From: Flaccisagitta enflata
Lineage: Eukaryota; Chaetognatha; Sagittoidea; Aphragmophora
NCBI GenBank assembly: GCA_965153355.1
Contig: OZ231128.1
Span: forward strand, 40,672,001 to 40,736,000
Reading direction: 5' to 3'
DNA: 64,000 nt
The translations under genes and the position numbers were made by a program. This document shows positions 1-11,960 of the stretch, in pieces. The first letter of the stretch is position 1. Each line of letters starts with the position of its first letter. The notes under the pieces are model-generated. The model saw only the letters and a list, made by a program, of their open reading frames with translations. It did no database searches and was not told where the DNA came from.

Positions 1-180
1 CTTTTGTCCAATTTCGTATTTCCGGCATTTGCGCTGAGCTCGACTGTAAAGAGGATTCTCCGTCGATTCCGATCGTCTTTATGCGCAAAACGCGTTTTTT
101 GCGCAAAACTCGTTTTCCGCTTGGCGCCCCTTTTTCTCGTCTATACTCGGTGTCTTCTCTCGTCCTGATCGTTGCCGTCG
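1..180 (+). repeat. Dispersed repeat, copy of 3061-3250
   Basis: CTTTTGTCCAATTTCGTATT start; about 90 percent similar by eye. Confidence 0.85.
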
Positions 181-204
181 TTGCACTTTTTTTGCTAAAA
201 CCAC

Positions 205-600
205 AGATGCAGAAATAAAGAAGTTGGATTTTTGGTTTTCGAAACGCCTCCACGTTTTTTAACGAGTAAGAAGAAGACGATATTCGATGGGGCTGAAATT
301 TTCACCGTATGATGACCCTGCCCAGGGGCAGCTCTGTGCAAAATTTCGTCGAAATCGGCCCAGTGGTTCAGGATTTATAAGCGGCCGAAGTTGACATGCG
401 TTCGGCGAAACAGATTTTCGGTTTTCGAAACGCCCCCACGTTTTTTAACGAGTAAGAAGAAGGCGATAGCCGATGGGGCTGAAATTTTCACCGTATGATG
501 ACCCTGCCCAGGGGCAGCTCTGTGCAAAATTTCGTCGAAATCGGCCCAGTGGTTCAGGATTTATAAGCGGTCGAAGTTGACATGCGTTCGGCGAAAAAGT
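205..600 (+). repeat. Two tandem units of the 186-bp repeat
   Basis: GAAACGCC at 241 and 427. Units nearly identical, ending CGAAGTTGACATGCGTTCGG. Confidence 0.9.
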
Positions 601-1289
601 TGCATTTGAAGTTGCTACTACCTAGAGCAAAAGTCTTCGTCCACTTGGGCTAAGAACTTGTTTAGATCTAAAATATGGACAAAACAACTTATATTATGGT
701 TAGGATATTTCATCTAACTTCCTGCCATGCTAAAGCCTGCTTCCATAGGTCACTGTATCGATTTCTGAAGCCTCTGGACGTATTTTACCAAACCTTGTCA
801 TTTTAGATCATATGAGATTTTATATTAGTCCATTTGTAGTAATAGATTAACTTTTACGTCTTCTGGGTCTGGAACACTTTGAGGGGATAAATTTTGCTGA
901 ATTTTGTTAGCAGGCCTTGAACTTTTTTCAGCCACTGGCTCTTGTTCAGTCAAGTTTTTTCATGTCTTGACAAGCATGTGTTTAGAAAGATGCATGAAAC
1001 AAAAAAAAGTCTCAATTCATTTCCCAATTTTCAGAAGTGATTAGCAATCTTCAAATTGCTCTCATTTCTAAACGCATTGAGCTACTGGGACGGGATTGGA
1101 CTCAAATGAAAGATTTTTTGAAGCTGTTCGCAGATCTCACAAATTTTTTCTACTTATCTCTTGCCAAAGAGAGGTTATTCATGTTTATAGGTGGACGAAG
1201 ACTTATGCTCTAGGTAGTAAAAAACGCGGTCGCGGAGTCAATTCTGACGTCGACTTTGACGAGACGCTGCGGCCGAACCCGTAGGGCGA
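601..1289. other. Unassigned, one dispersed motif
   Basis: 1045-1130 (CATTTCTAAACGCATTGAGC, GACTCAAATGAAAGATTTTT) belongs to the motif family also at 12605, 41095 and 42205. Confidence 0.4.
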
Positions 1290-2640
1290 TTTGCTTCAAA
1301 TCGAATGTGGAACTGCTGGAGTACCTCGAGTACCATCCCTGAAATTTTGAGCTTCCTGAGGAGATTTTTTCTTCAATGCGCCCTCATCCTCGTTTATATG
1401 CCGCGCGATCGGCGTTTTAGGCGGACGTTCGAAGGCGGCGACTTTGAGCGTCTCGACGGGGCACTTGGCGGTCGAGAATGTCCAAAATGACGGTTGGATG
1501 TGATAGAGGGTGGACTGAAGTACACCTGGCTCGGAGATGGCGATTCTGTGTCGCTTTGGTGGCGCCTGATCCGCAGTTGAAAATTGTTGTCGGCAGAGGT
1601 GTTCGAAGATGCGTTTTGGAGGCCTTGAAGGGGCACTTGGGGGTCGAGATGGCGCGAGCTGCTTCCGGATGTGATGCAGTACACTTAGAACTACCTTCCC
1701 TAAAGTTTTGACGTTTATCAAGAAAAAACTGTGGTCGCCCCGCCAGTTTAAGTTAGGCGGCGGCGGCGGTTCGTCGAAATCGTCTTCAGATCGCCTCGAC
1801 AAGCTGCTTGGCATTCGAGTTGATCGCTGTCGGTCTTGGATGACGTACAAACGTGTAAGGGGAAGGTGTTTGAGAAGTTTGAAGACTCTCGGGTCAGAAT
1901 TGCACGCTGTAGAGACGTTTGAAACCGAGTTACAGGGTGGACATCGAGGACTTCGACAAATGAGCTTCCATGAGGTGTTGGAGAGGAGCGACGATCGGAA
2001 GTCGATTAGAAGTCGTTACCCGAGGGTGTGGATGACTTGTGTGTGAAGTTTGGAGGTCGTGCCTTGAGCCGTTGGGGCGTGAGGGTGCGTCGTGTGCCGC
2101 GGGCGTCGGCGGCGAAGGTTCGCATGTAGGATCTAACAATTATACTATTAAAAAAAAAAAATCATTTTTTTAGGATCTAACAATTAAACTATTAAAAAAA
2201 AATTTTTTTTAATTTTTTTTTTTTCGAAACAAAATTGTTTAAGATCTAGTAATATATTACTACATAAATAAGCGGATTGAGCGACTCGACGAGGTGTTTG
2301 GGGGTCGAGGGTGTTGTTGCTGCTTGGTCTGTTGGTAGAGGGGACTTTGCTGCTGCTTCACCTCGATTCCCAGCTCGATTGGCGAAGAAATGAATGAGGC
2401 GCGACGATCGGAAGTCGATTAGAAGTCGTTACCCGAAGGTGTGGATGACTTGTGTGTGAAGTTCGGAGGTCGTGCCTTGAGCCGTTGGGGAGTGAGGGCG
2501 CGTCGTGTGCCGCGGTCGGCGGCGGCGGCGGCGAAGGTTCTCTGGTCGGCCTTGGAGACATCGACGGCAAGACGCTGGCGTGCTGTGGGTGTCGTAGAGG
2601 TTGTTGGAGGTCGAGACGGTCGTGAATGCCTCAGTTCTGA
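1290..2640 (+). repeat. GC-rich dispersed repeats
   Basis: GGCACTTGG(C/G)GGTCGAG occurs at 1461 and 1634. GCGACGATCGGAAGTCGATT to CGCGTCGTGTGCCGCG occurs at 1988 and 2402. 2135-2275 is an AT-rich insert bounded by GGATCTAACAATTA copies. Long frames on both strands reflect base composition. Confidence 0.65.
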
Positions 2641-2644
2641 ATGA

Positions 2645-3060
2645 ACTTTTAAATTTCTAAAAGTAAAAGGGTTTTTAACACTCAAAGCCCGAGATAAATG
2701 AAACAAAAGGTAGAAGCCAAATTTTAAAAAATTGATAAAAACTTGCTTTTTACTGCGGAAAAAGGGTTAATTGCATTATGTCATGTACAGAATTCTTTTA
2801 TTTGCGTTGAATTCGTTATACGCGGGTACAGTCTCAACAAAAACTCTATCTGACTGTATCTACAATTTAATTGCTTTCTGTCACAGTGTTTCACAAACAA
2901 TTTTCATGACTGGGATGCTTTTTTGTACATATGCGTTATTGGCGGTTTTCTTATACAGAGTGATTCGCTATACTATTCTACCGCGCGCGCCATTCCTCGC
3001 CTTCCTCAGCGTGCTGTCCATTTTCGTTCTCAGCGTCGATCGAGATTCGTTTTTGCGTCG
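2645..3060. other. AT-rich stretch without supported gene
   Basis: An open frame begins at 2771, but it runs into the dispersed repeat and has no recognisable domain. Confidence 0.35.
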
Positions 3061-3250
3061 TCCTTTTGTCCAATTTCGTATTTCCGGCACTTGCGCTGAG
3101 CTTCCTCGTATCTCGACTGTGGAGAGGATTCTCCGTCGATTCCGATCGTCTTTTTGCGCAAAACGCGTTTTTTGCGCATAACTCGTTTTCCGCTCGGCGC
3201 TCCTTTTTCTCGTCTAGATTTGGTGTCTCCTCTCATCCTGGTCGTTGTGT
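3061..3250 (+). repeat. Dispersed repeat, copy of 1-180
   Basis: CTTTTGTCCAATTTCGTATT to TCTCGTC; the copy at 1-180 lacks a few bases (CCTCGTAT). An open frame (2771-3181) crosses it and is not supported as a gene. Confidence 0.85.
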
Positions 3251-3291
3251 GGTGGTCGCTGGATATTTTTGCGTTAACAAAGTAGTTCACA

Positions 3292-3292
<1 letters not shown>

Positions 3293-3360
<68 letters not shown>

Positions 3361-3393
3361 AAGATAGTTTTGTTTCACATTCATTTCTATTTT

Positions 3394-3446
<53 letters not shown>
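3293..3446 (+). repeat. (TC)n, (GA)n and (CAGA)n
   Basis: TC 3293-3357, GA 3395-3416, CAGA to 3446. The TC and GA tracts face each other and could fold. Confidence 0.95.
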
Positions 3447-3449
3447 TCT

Positions 3450-4176
3450 CTCGGGCCATATACTTAAAAAATTGGCAAACGTTCCGGCCGGATCTAACAA
3501 TTATAATCAGGTGTACGTTGGTGTTTTGCGGCGGTAAAAAAAGCTCGTAAGATCTAACTATTACCAGTAATGGCGGCTGTCGCCGTGAGGAAAAAAGTCG
3601 TAAGCATTAGTCACTTTTCACCATGCTTTTATCCTCAGTCACTGAAATTTTTTTATTTGTTAGATCAAATCAAAAGCAATTGTATGTATTGGTTGCACTG
3701 AAAATCAGAGAAAAAAAGGACTGAGCCAAATGAGCTAGATGAGCTAAACTATTCAAAATAACTCAACCAGACAACCAGCTTTGCTCACTGACATGCTTTC
3801 TTGTATTTGCATGCTTAAGTTAAAACATTAATATATTTATCCTTTTTAAAATTAGAGAAAAAGAGCAAGCTGAATGAGCTAAATGAGCTAAAATACTAAA
3901 AAACGCCCTCTTAGATGAGCAGCTCTGCTCACTGACATGTTTTTTTAATTTGCTTGCTTAAATAAGTATGAATATATTTATTCATTTATCATATTTGAAA
4001 TCAGAAAAAAAAATTGAGCTAAGTGAGCTAAATGAGCTAAAATACTCAAAACGCCCTCACAGATGAAAACCCCGTTTCTCTCGAATATGTCAAAAAGTCG
4101 AAGACTGACTTCGACTTTTTTCCCGATAATTAGCGTTACTATGGATTTATTAAGGCCTAAGAAAAATTTCGCCGGG
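3450..4176. other. Unassigned sequence with short repeats
   Basis: GAGCTAAATGAGCTAAA words recur at 3725, 3870 and 4020 together with CACTGACATGCTTT/CACTGACATGTTTT, indicating a roughly 145-bp degenerate repeat. No gene. Confidence 0.5.
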
Positions 4177-4360
4177 GATCTAACAAATATAATTGGCTCG
4201 ACCATTGTTTTTCGCGATTGTTTATACACGCTTTTCATTTTATAAGAACATGGATTTCTGAAGTGAGCCTCAGCGTTCTTATTTTTAGCCCCATTTTGAG
4301 GCTCAACTGTTATTAACATTGGTCTCCTTCAAGGCCTATTCTGACCCTAATTCTGCCAAA

Positions 4361-4700
4361 TACCGTATTTTCTCTAAAAAGCGCCCCGGGCGCTTTTGAA
4401 ATTGAAATATGACTTTACTTTTTAACCCTCCAATTAGCGCCCCCTTTATATTGTAGGTGAACTGTTATTGAGTCTTTTCTTTTAAATGAAAGGCTAGCAA
4501 ATTGCTAAATTTGAGTCAAAATGAAAATATTCATTGCATATCTGTCTGAAAATCTTTGAAAATGGTTCATTGTGTTGTATTATTTTATCATGTTACTAAA
4601 TATTTCTGTCCAAATCTCTTCTGTAAAGTGTAATATCAAGAAAAAAAGAGGAGGGGGGCGCTTTTTGGAGGGGGGGGCGCTTTATGGAGAAGATACGGTA
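4361..4700. mobile_element. 340-bp TACCGTATTTTC element
   Basis: TACCGTATTTTCTCTAAAAAGCG faces its inverse CGCTTTATGGAGAAGATACGGTA; the GCGCCCC boxes are part of the arms. Nested in 4177-4921. Confidence 0.7.
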
Positions 4701-4790
4701 GCCCAAATCCAAGCAATATGGCCCAAATCTAAGCGAAATGGCCCAATTCCAAGCATAATCGCCCTAATCCAAGCAAAATGGCCCAAATCG
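4700..4790 (+). repeat. 20-bp GCCCAAATCCAAGCAAAATG repeat
   Basis: About 4.5 units directly after the nested element. Confidence 0.8.
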
Positions 4791-4959
4791 TTTTAGGAGC
4801 TAAAGCTCTGCAAATAAAAGCACTATTTTGCTAAAACCACAACGATACACAGACAGACTAAGACTGAATAACAAGAATCGCACAAAACAATGCTCGAGCC
4901 GATTATATTTGTTAGATCCTAAGCGAACGTTTTCTTTATCGCATGTAGGATCTAACAAT

Positions 4960-5200
4960 TATACTACCCTTTGCCTATGTAAACTGCCTAAGTCCTAGTA
5001 ACATATTACTACATAAATAGGCTATTATCTCATAAACTAGGCTTCAGATTTAATTTGAATTTTGCAGGGGCTGTTCAATTACTATCGCTTACTTGTATAC
5101 CAAATCAAAAAAAATTCACATAGTTTTACTACCCTCTACCTATGTAAATCGCCTAAGTCCTGATAACATATTACTACAAAATAATAGGCAAAGGGTAGTA
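4960..5200 (+). repeat. 75-bp direct repeat with self-complementary ends
   Basis: CTGCCTAAGTCCTAGTAACA and CGCCTAAGTCCTGATAACAT copies. TTTACTACCCTCTACCTATG faces ATAGGCAAAGGGTAGTAAA. Confidence 0.65.
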
Positions 5201-5417
5201 AAAGTTTATGAATTTTTTTGAAAATTGGTACACAAGCTCCTATTGACCTATAAACAACACCAGCAAAGTTTCATAAAATTCTGAAGTCTGGTTCCAAAGT
5301 TATGAGAAGGTTTTAAACAACAAACAAACAGACTACACGATCACTGCTATCACATAGTCACCGACGAAAACTGTTTGTCGGGGACAAAAAATAAAATAAT
5401 AATGGCAGAATGACATA

Positions 5418-5450
5418 CAGTTGAACCTCGCTCTAACGGATTTCAGGGCA
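5418..5450 (+). mobile_element. Left end of a pogo-like MITE
   Basis: TA then CAGTTGAACCTCGCTCTAAC. Broken by the 186-bp repeat array. Confidence 0.5.
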
Positions 5451-5452
5451 GA

Positions 5453-6030
5453 TGCAGAAATAAAGAAGTTGGATTTTCGGTTTTCGAAACGCCCCCACGT
5501 TTTTTAACGAGTAAGAAGAAGACGATATCCGATGGAGCTGAAATTTTTACCGTATGATGTCCCTGCCCAGGGGCAGCTCTGTGCAAAATTTCGTCGAAAT
5601 CGGCCCAGTGGTTCAGGATTTATAAGCGGCCGAAGTTGACATGCGTTCGGCGAAAAGATTTTCGGTTTTCGAAACGCCCCCACGTTTTTTAACGAGTAAG
5701 AAGAAGACGATCTCCGATGGGGCTGAAATTTTTACCGGATGTTGAGCCTGCCCAGGGCCAGCTCTGTGCAAAATTTCGTCGAAATCGGCCCAGTGGTTCA
5801 GGATTTATAAGCGGCCGAAGTTGACATGCGTTTGGCGAAAGAGTTGGATTTTCGTTTTTCAAAACGCCCCCACGTTTTAACAGTAAGAAGAAAGACGATC
5901 TCCGATGGGGCTGAAATTTTTACCGGATGTTGAGCCTGCCCAGGGGTAGCTCTGTGTGAAATTTCATCGATGTGGGCCAAGTAGTTTAGGATTTGTGGCC
6001 GACCGAAGTTGACTTAAGTTCGGCGAAGAG
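5453..6030 (+). repeat. Three tandem units of the 186-bp repeat
   Basis: GAAACGCCCCCACG starts recur at 5486, 5671 and 5861 (third AAAACGC). Units share TCGAAATCGGCCCAGTGGTT. Matches 205-600. Confidence 0.9.
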
Positions 6031-6345
6031 GATGCGGATTGAGCGACTCGACGAGGTGCTTGGGGGTCGAGGGTGTTGTTGCTGCTTGGTCTGTCGGTAG
6101 AGGGGACCTTGCTGCTGCTTTACCTCGATTCCCAGCTCGATTGGCGAAGAAATGAGTTGTTGAGCCGCAGTCAAAGTCGGTGGATGCGGAGGCTCGTCGA
6201 CAGCGATGTTTGAGGGCTTCCACGAGCTGTTGGACGAGAGTAATCGTTGCAGTCGCGGTTGGAGCACGTAGTGGTCGACCTGATGTACGTCTGTAGCGAT
6301 TTGGTTGACGATTGGACTCGAACTCCGCGCTGTAGAGTCGTTTGA
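6031..6345 (+). repeat. GC-rich dispersed repeat
   Basis: GGATTGAGCGACTCGACGAG to CAGCTCGATTGGCGAAGAAA also occurs at 2273-2390. Confidence 0.75.
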
Positions 6346-6349
6346 ATGT

Positions 6350-6870
6350 GGCGGCGGCGGCGGTTCGTCGAGGACGCGATTAGGATGCGGTTGGCGGGAG
6401 ACTGGAAGTTCGAGGCGCCGTTAATCGAGTTAGTTCATGTACCCCTAAGTGTCCTCCGCCTTTTCCCCGCATTTGCCGATCCTGAGTGTCGTGGTGCCGG
6501 AGCTAGACGTTGTTGTTGCTGTGGGCGGCGGCGGTTTGTCGGAGGCGCAGTTGGGATGCGGTTGGCGGGCAGCTGGAGGTTCGGAGGGCCGTGAATCGAG
6601 TTGGTTCATGTACCCCTAAGTGTCCTCCACCTTTTCACCGCATTTGACGATCCTGAGTGCCGTGGTGCCGAAGCTAGACGTTGTTGTTGCTGTGGGCGGC
6701 GGCGGTTCGTCGAGGACGGGATGCGGATGCGTTTGACGACGGACTGGAGGCTCGTGGCGTCGCAGATCGAAGTGGTTCATGTACCCACAGTTGTGCTTCA
6801 CCTTTTTGCCGGATTTGACGATCGTGGGTGTTGTACAACCGAAGTTATATGTTGTTGTCGCCGATGGTGT
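6350..6870 (+). repeat. Three tandem 171-bp units, GC-rich
   Basis: CGGTTCGTCG/CGGTTTGTC at 6361, 6532 and 6703. Units share GTTCATGTACCCCTAAGTGT and GACGTTGTTGTTGCTGTG. 171 is 57 codons, which keeps a frame open, but no domain is seen. Confidence 0.88.
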
Positions 6871-6888
6871 TTGCCTCTGGCGGCTTCT

Positions 6889-7908
6889 CACAATGCACTA
6901 TGTTCTGAGAGCGACTCAAAATTGGACAAAAATCATCTGATAGATTTCTTATGTTTTAATGTTGTAAAATTACATATTATATATAAAAAATAATATTTTT
7001 TTTATTTTTTGCCTTTTTTGTTATTTTTTTTTAATAGAAAATCACAAGAATAACCAAAATGACTAAGATACCTGATATGATTAAAATGACTAAAATGATT
7101 AAAATGATTAAATTAACTAAAATGACCAAAATGACTTAGATGACCAAAGTGACTAAAATGACCCAAATCACAAAAAATCACAAAAAAACACAAAAATGAC
7201 AAAAATGACAAAAATTAAAAAAAAATGACAAAAATGACAAAAAATGATAAAAAATGACAAAAATGACAAAAATGACAAAAAATGACAAAAATGACAAAAA
7301 TGACAAAAATGACAAAAATGAAAATAAATGACAAAAAATGACAAAAAATGACAAAAAATGATAAAAATGACAAAAATGACAAAAATGACGAAAATGACGA
7401 AAATGACGAAAATGACGAAAAATGAAAAAATGACAAAAATGACAAAAAATGACAAAAAATGACAAAAATGACAAAAATGACAAAAATGAAAAAATGACAA
7501 AAATAATTGACAAAATTGACAAAATTGACAAAATTGACAAAATTGACAAAAATGACAAAAATGACAAAAATGACAAAAAATGACAAAAATTACAAAAAAT
7601 GACAAAATTGACAAAAATGACAAAAATTGACAAAAATTGACAAAAATTGACAAAAATTGACAAAAATGACAAAAATGACAAAAAATGAAAATAAATGACA
7701 AAAATGACAAAAATGACAAAAATGACAAAAAATGACAAAAAATGACAAAAAATGACAAAAAATGACAAAAAAATGACAAAAATGACTAAAAAGGAAATAA
7801 ATAATATTTTTTCGAAATAATATATAAATTTACAGTATTATAACATAATAAATCCATCAGATAAATTTTGTCCAATTTTGAGTCACTCTCAGAACAAAGT
7901 GCAATGAG
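6889..7908. mobile_element. Inverted-repeat element with an AAAATGAC array as core
   Basis: CAATGCACTATGTTCTGAGA at 6890 is mirrored by TCTCAGAACAAAGTGCAATG at 7887-7906. Arms of about 115 bp match through GACTCAAAATTGGACAAAA and TATATTAT-rich sequence. The whole inside (7080-7790) is a 9-10-bp minisatellite. Confidence 0.82.
7080..7790 (+). repeat. AAAAATGAC minisatellite
   Basis: About 75 units. Long FVIFCHF-type frames on the minus strand are repeat artefacts. Confidence 0.95.
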
Positions 7909-8254
7909 GCCAAGTCAGAGGTTCCTTTACACTCGATATTTTTGGGCCATTGTTGCTTGACAACAGTGTTTTTTGGAACACGTATGATGCTCCGCTCGCC
8001 TTCGGAATTCGTACGGAAGCTTCTCCGGTGGCGGCGGCGGCGGCGGTGTGAAAATGTCCGCTCGCCGGCCGCGCCGTTTGATGATAAACGCGGATCTCTA
8101 TAGGCTGTCCAGCCGGGCCGTTCGTCGTTCGAATATCGGTGTAAAATGCGAGAAATCCGGGTCTCTAGCAAGCCGCAAAACAGTCACGATATGGATGTTA
8201 CGCGCGCGCGATTCGGCACTTGATAAGTAGGGGTAAAATCGGTAATAAGGATGT

Positions 8255-8675
8255 AAAGAAAGCCAACAAGACAAAAATGCGGATACTCCCTCAAAACCTT
8301 ATCAAAATGAGCGCAAAAATGAGTACAAAAATGGGCATGAAAATGAGCATGAAAATGGATATGAAAATGAGCACGAAAATGACAAATAACAATGATATCT
8401 AGATGATAATTCATGAGCGCCTCCAATATTCATCTCCGGCGAGGTCATTCAAAAGACCATTCATAAGTCCGTTCACGAGGCCATTCACGAAGCTATTCAC
8501 GAGGCCATTCACTAGGCCATTCATCAGTCAGCTCGTAAGGCCATTCATATAGGATGAGTCATTCGTGAGTTATTCATCTCCTCCGCCATTCATTCATCAC
8601 CTCCTTCATTCATTCTCCTCGTCCTTCATTCATTTCCCGTTCAGTCATATAAATTCATTCTCCTCCGTCATTCAC
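8255..8675 (+). repeat. AAAATGAGCATG and GGCCATTCACGA minisatellites
   Basis: 12-bp units 8300-8395; 16-bp GAGGCCATTCAC units 8440-8550; CATTCATCTCCTCCG units 8560-8675. Confidence 0.85.
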
Positions 8676-8763
8676 GGCGTCGACCGTCCAGCATCTTCGC
8701 GTTTGCGCTTCTCCAACGATTTTGGGGCACGAAAGCCGAGTCCGTCCAAAGTTAGCTTGGTGA

Positions 8764-9020
8764 AGGGTGCGCAGCATCCCCACCAGGCGTGAACAAATTT
8801 TACACAATCGTCGAATTTTTGCTGCAGTACGCTGGGCGTGCTGCGCTGCCGCTCGAAAAACGTTTACGAATCTGGAAAAGGGGGGAAAAAAAGAATTAGT
8901 CCAATACAAAAAACGGGCAGCATCCCCAACAGGCGCGAACAAATAATTGTAAAAAATTTTACGCAATCGTCGATTTTTTGCTGCGGTCCGCAGCAGTACG
9001 CTGGGCGTGCTGCGCTGCCG
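8764..9020 (+). repeat. About 150-bp direct duplication
   Basis: GCAGCATCCCCACCAGGCGT... to GTACGCTGGGCGTGCTGCGC at 8768-8856 and again at 8917-9022. Confidence 0.85.
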
Positions 9021-9094
9021 CTGTTGCCTAATCTGCGGCGAGAGGAATTTCCGTCATTGAACAAAAGAGCAACCTTCTGGGTGTTCTTGGAAAA

Positions 9095-9820
9095 ATGAAA
9101 TGGTCGATAGGTGTCGTATTTCGGCGTTGTCTTTTTTGTACGAAAAAAGAACAATTACATGACTGTCTATTTTGTTAAAGTGGCTGTACGTTATAATCGT
9201 TATAGTTTAGAAAACTCTGTCGCCAAAAATGGATTGCATTTTTACTAAAGTTTTTCCACAATCTAATTATAATACTTCAGATGTCTCTAACGCGGGAAAA
9301 AATGAGCATTTTGCGCAACTCTTTCGGACCATATACTTATTATATTGCGAAAACACTTTGATTTTTGGTGAGACTTAGTGTTATGGCACTTTATGAAAAA
9401 TCGCGAAGTAAAAGTGATATAAAAAATATATTAATGAATCCAGATTTTTTAGGCTAGCTTCAATATGATATAATTAAAATATTCCACTGTTTTCCGGCAA
9501 AATGGGTGGGATGAAATATAATTTCGATATAATGACTGTATAATTGTTATGTCATATAATTTCGTCCGCGATTGATATAATTTTTTGCTATAATTATTAG
9601 AAAAAAACTTTTTTTTTTGAGTGCTGTCCGGAAATTTTAACTCTAACGGTTTAGAAGCTAGAGCAATTTGAACATGACTGCTCTTTTTCTGGACTGCCTG
9701 TGACTCTATGAAAGGGAATTTTAAAAAAGTTAAAATCTAAGAAAATGATGGAAGTTTTGGTCCAATTTCTACAAAATTTTAAGTGATAATTCAGGTGTAT
9801 GTCTTCTGATATCAATTCAA
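9095..9820. other. AT-rich region, no gene
   Basis: Includes TATAATTTCG/ATATAATTTC runs (9460-9600) and a copy of the TCTAACGGTTTAGAAGCTAG motif family at 9640. Confidence 0.4.
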
Positions 9821-9949
9821 TTTTTAGTCGCGTGCACGCGACTCTACAACCCGCTCCGTCGGTCGGTCGGTCGGTCTGTCGGTCGGTCGGTCGGTCCGTA
9901 ACACTTTGCTTTTTTGCGTCTTTCTGGGTCGTCTGGAGTTATTTTGAGT

Positions 9950-10970
9950 CATTTTTTTGTTGTTTTTTGGAATTATTGGTTGCTTTTAGTCATTTTTGGT
10001 CATTTTTGGTCATTTTGGTCATGGTCATTTTGGTCATTTTGGTCAATTTTGGTCAGTTTTGATCAATTTTGATCAATTTTGATCGATTTCGATCAATTTT
10101 GATCATTTTTGGTCATTTTTGGTCATTTTTGGTCATTTTTGGTCATTTTTGGTCATTTTTGGTCATTTTTGGTCATTTTGGTCATTTTGGTCATTTTTGG
10201 TCAATTTTGGTCATTTTTGGTCATTGTTGGTCATTGTTGGTCATTGTTGGTCATTTTTGGTCATTTTTGGTCATTTTGGTCATTTTGGTCATTTTTGATC
10301 AATTTTGATCAATTTTGATCAATTTTGATCGTTATTGGTCATTTTTGGTCATTTTGGTCATTTTGGTCATTTTGGTCATTGTTGGTCATTGTTGGTCATT
10401 TTTGGTCATTTTTGGTCATTTTGGTCATTTTGGTCATTTTGGTCATTTTTGGTCATTTTTGATCAATTTTGATCAATTTTGATCAATTTTGATCATTATT
10501 GGTCATTTTTGGTCATTTTGGTCATTTTTGGTCATTTTTGGTCATTTTGGTCATTTTGGTCATTTTGGTCATTTTGGCCATTTTTGGCCATTTTTGGTCA
10601 TTTCTGGTCATTTTTGGTCATTTTTGGTCATTTTTGGTCATTTTGGTCATTTTTGGTCATTTTTGGTCATTTTTATCACTTTGATCATTTTTGGTCATTT
10701 TTATCACTTTGATCATTTTTGGTCATTTTTGGTCATTTTTTGGTCATTTTTGGTCATTTTTGGTCATTTTGGTCATTTTTGGTCATTTCTGGTCATTTTT
10801 GGTCATTTTGGTCATTGAGATCATTTTTGGTCATTTTTGATCATTTTCAGTCATTTTTGGTCATTTTGGTCATTTATGGTCATTTTTGGTCATTTTGGAC
10901 ATTTTGGTCATTTTGGTCATTTTGGTCATTTTTGGTCATTTTTGGTCATTTTTGGTCATTTTTGGTTAAA
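9950..10970 (+). repeat. GGTCATTTTT minisatellite
   Basis: About 100 units of 9-10 bp with GATCAATTTT and GGTCATTGTT variants. ORFs across it are artefacts of the repeat. Confidence 0.95.
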
Positions 10971-11960
10971 GTCTGCTGGTTAAAGTCTGCTGGTTGAAGT
11001 CTGCTGGTTAAAGTCTGCAGGTTAGAGTCTGCTGGTTAAAGTCTGCTGGGTAAAGTCTGATGGTAAAAGTCTCATGGTTTAAATCTGCTGGTTTAAATCT
11101 GCTGGTTTAAGTCTGCTGGTTTAAATCTAATGGGTTAAGTCTGCTGGTTAAAGTCTGCTGGTTTGAATCTGCTGGTTTAAGTCTGCTGGTTTAAGTCTGC
11201 TGGTTTAAATCTAATGGTTTAAGTCTGCTGGTCTAATGGTTTAAGTCTGCCAGTAAAATGATATTAATGATAAGTATGGTTTAAGTCTGGTTTAAGTCTG
11301 GTTTAAGTCTGGGTTAAGTCTGGTTTAAGTCTGGTTTAAGTATGGTTTAAGTCTGGTTTAAGTCTGGTTTAAGTATGGTTTAAGTCTGGTTAAAGTCTGG
11401 TTTAAGTCTGGTTTACGTCTGGTTTAAGTCTGGATTAAGTCTGGTTTAAGACTGGTTCATGTCTGATTTATGTCTGGTTTAGGTTTGGGTTAGGTCTGGT
11501 TTAGGTCTGGTCTATGTCTGGTTTTGTCTGGTTTATGTTTGATTTAGGTCTGATTTAGGTCTGGTTTAATTCTGGTTTGAGTCTGGTTTGAGTCTGGTTT
11601 GAGTCTGGTTTGAGTCTGGTTTGATTCTGGTTTGAGCCTGGTTTGAGCCTGGTTTGAGCCTGGTTTGAGCCTGGTTTGAGCCTGGTTTTAGCCTGGTTTG
11701 AGCCTGGGTTCGGTCTGGTTTGAGTCTGGTTTAAGTCTGGTTTGAGTCTGGTTTGAGACTGGTTTGAGTCTGGTTTGAAACTGGTTTGAGTCTGGTTTGA
11801 GTCTGGTTTGAGTCTGGTTTGAGTCTGGCTTAAATCTGGTTTATGTCTGGTTTATGTCTGGTTTATGTCTGATTTTGGTCTGGTTTCGGTCCGGTTTAAT
11901 TCTGGTTTGAGTCTCCTTTCAGTCTGGTTTGAGTCTGGTTTGAGTCTGGTTTGTGTCTTT
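10965..11960 (+). repeat. GTCTGCTGGTTAAA / GTCTGGTTTGA minisatellites
   Basis: A 14-bp GTCTGCTGGTTTAA array passes into a 12-bp GTCTGGTTTAAG and then GTCTGGTTTGAG array. Confidence 0.95.

Larger units (their letters stand above)
4177..4921. mobile_element. Inverted-repeat element, host of a nested element
   Basis: GGATCTAACAAATATAATTG at 4178 faces its inverse ending GTTAGATCC at 4919, about 55 bp similar. The GGATCTAACAATTATA motif recurs at 2131, 3491 and 4949. Confidence 0.5.

Noticed and set aside
1296-2046. Overlapping frames of 60-184 codons on both strands
   Set aside because: GC-rich dispersed repeat with copies nearby; no protein motif.
2771-3181. 136-codon frame with hydrophobic segments
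   Set aside because: The last 40 codons are a dispersed repeat (copy at 1-180) and nothing supports the rest.
6346-6993. Possible protein with 57-residue repeats
   Set aside because: The 171-bp unit happens to be a multiple of three; a stop at 6595 breaks the frame and no domain is seen.
7168-7779. 203-codon minus-strand frame (FVIFCHF repeats)
   Set aside because: Produced by an AAAATGAC minisatellite that stays open in several frames at once.
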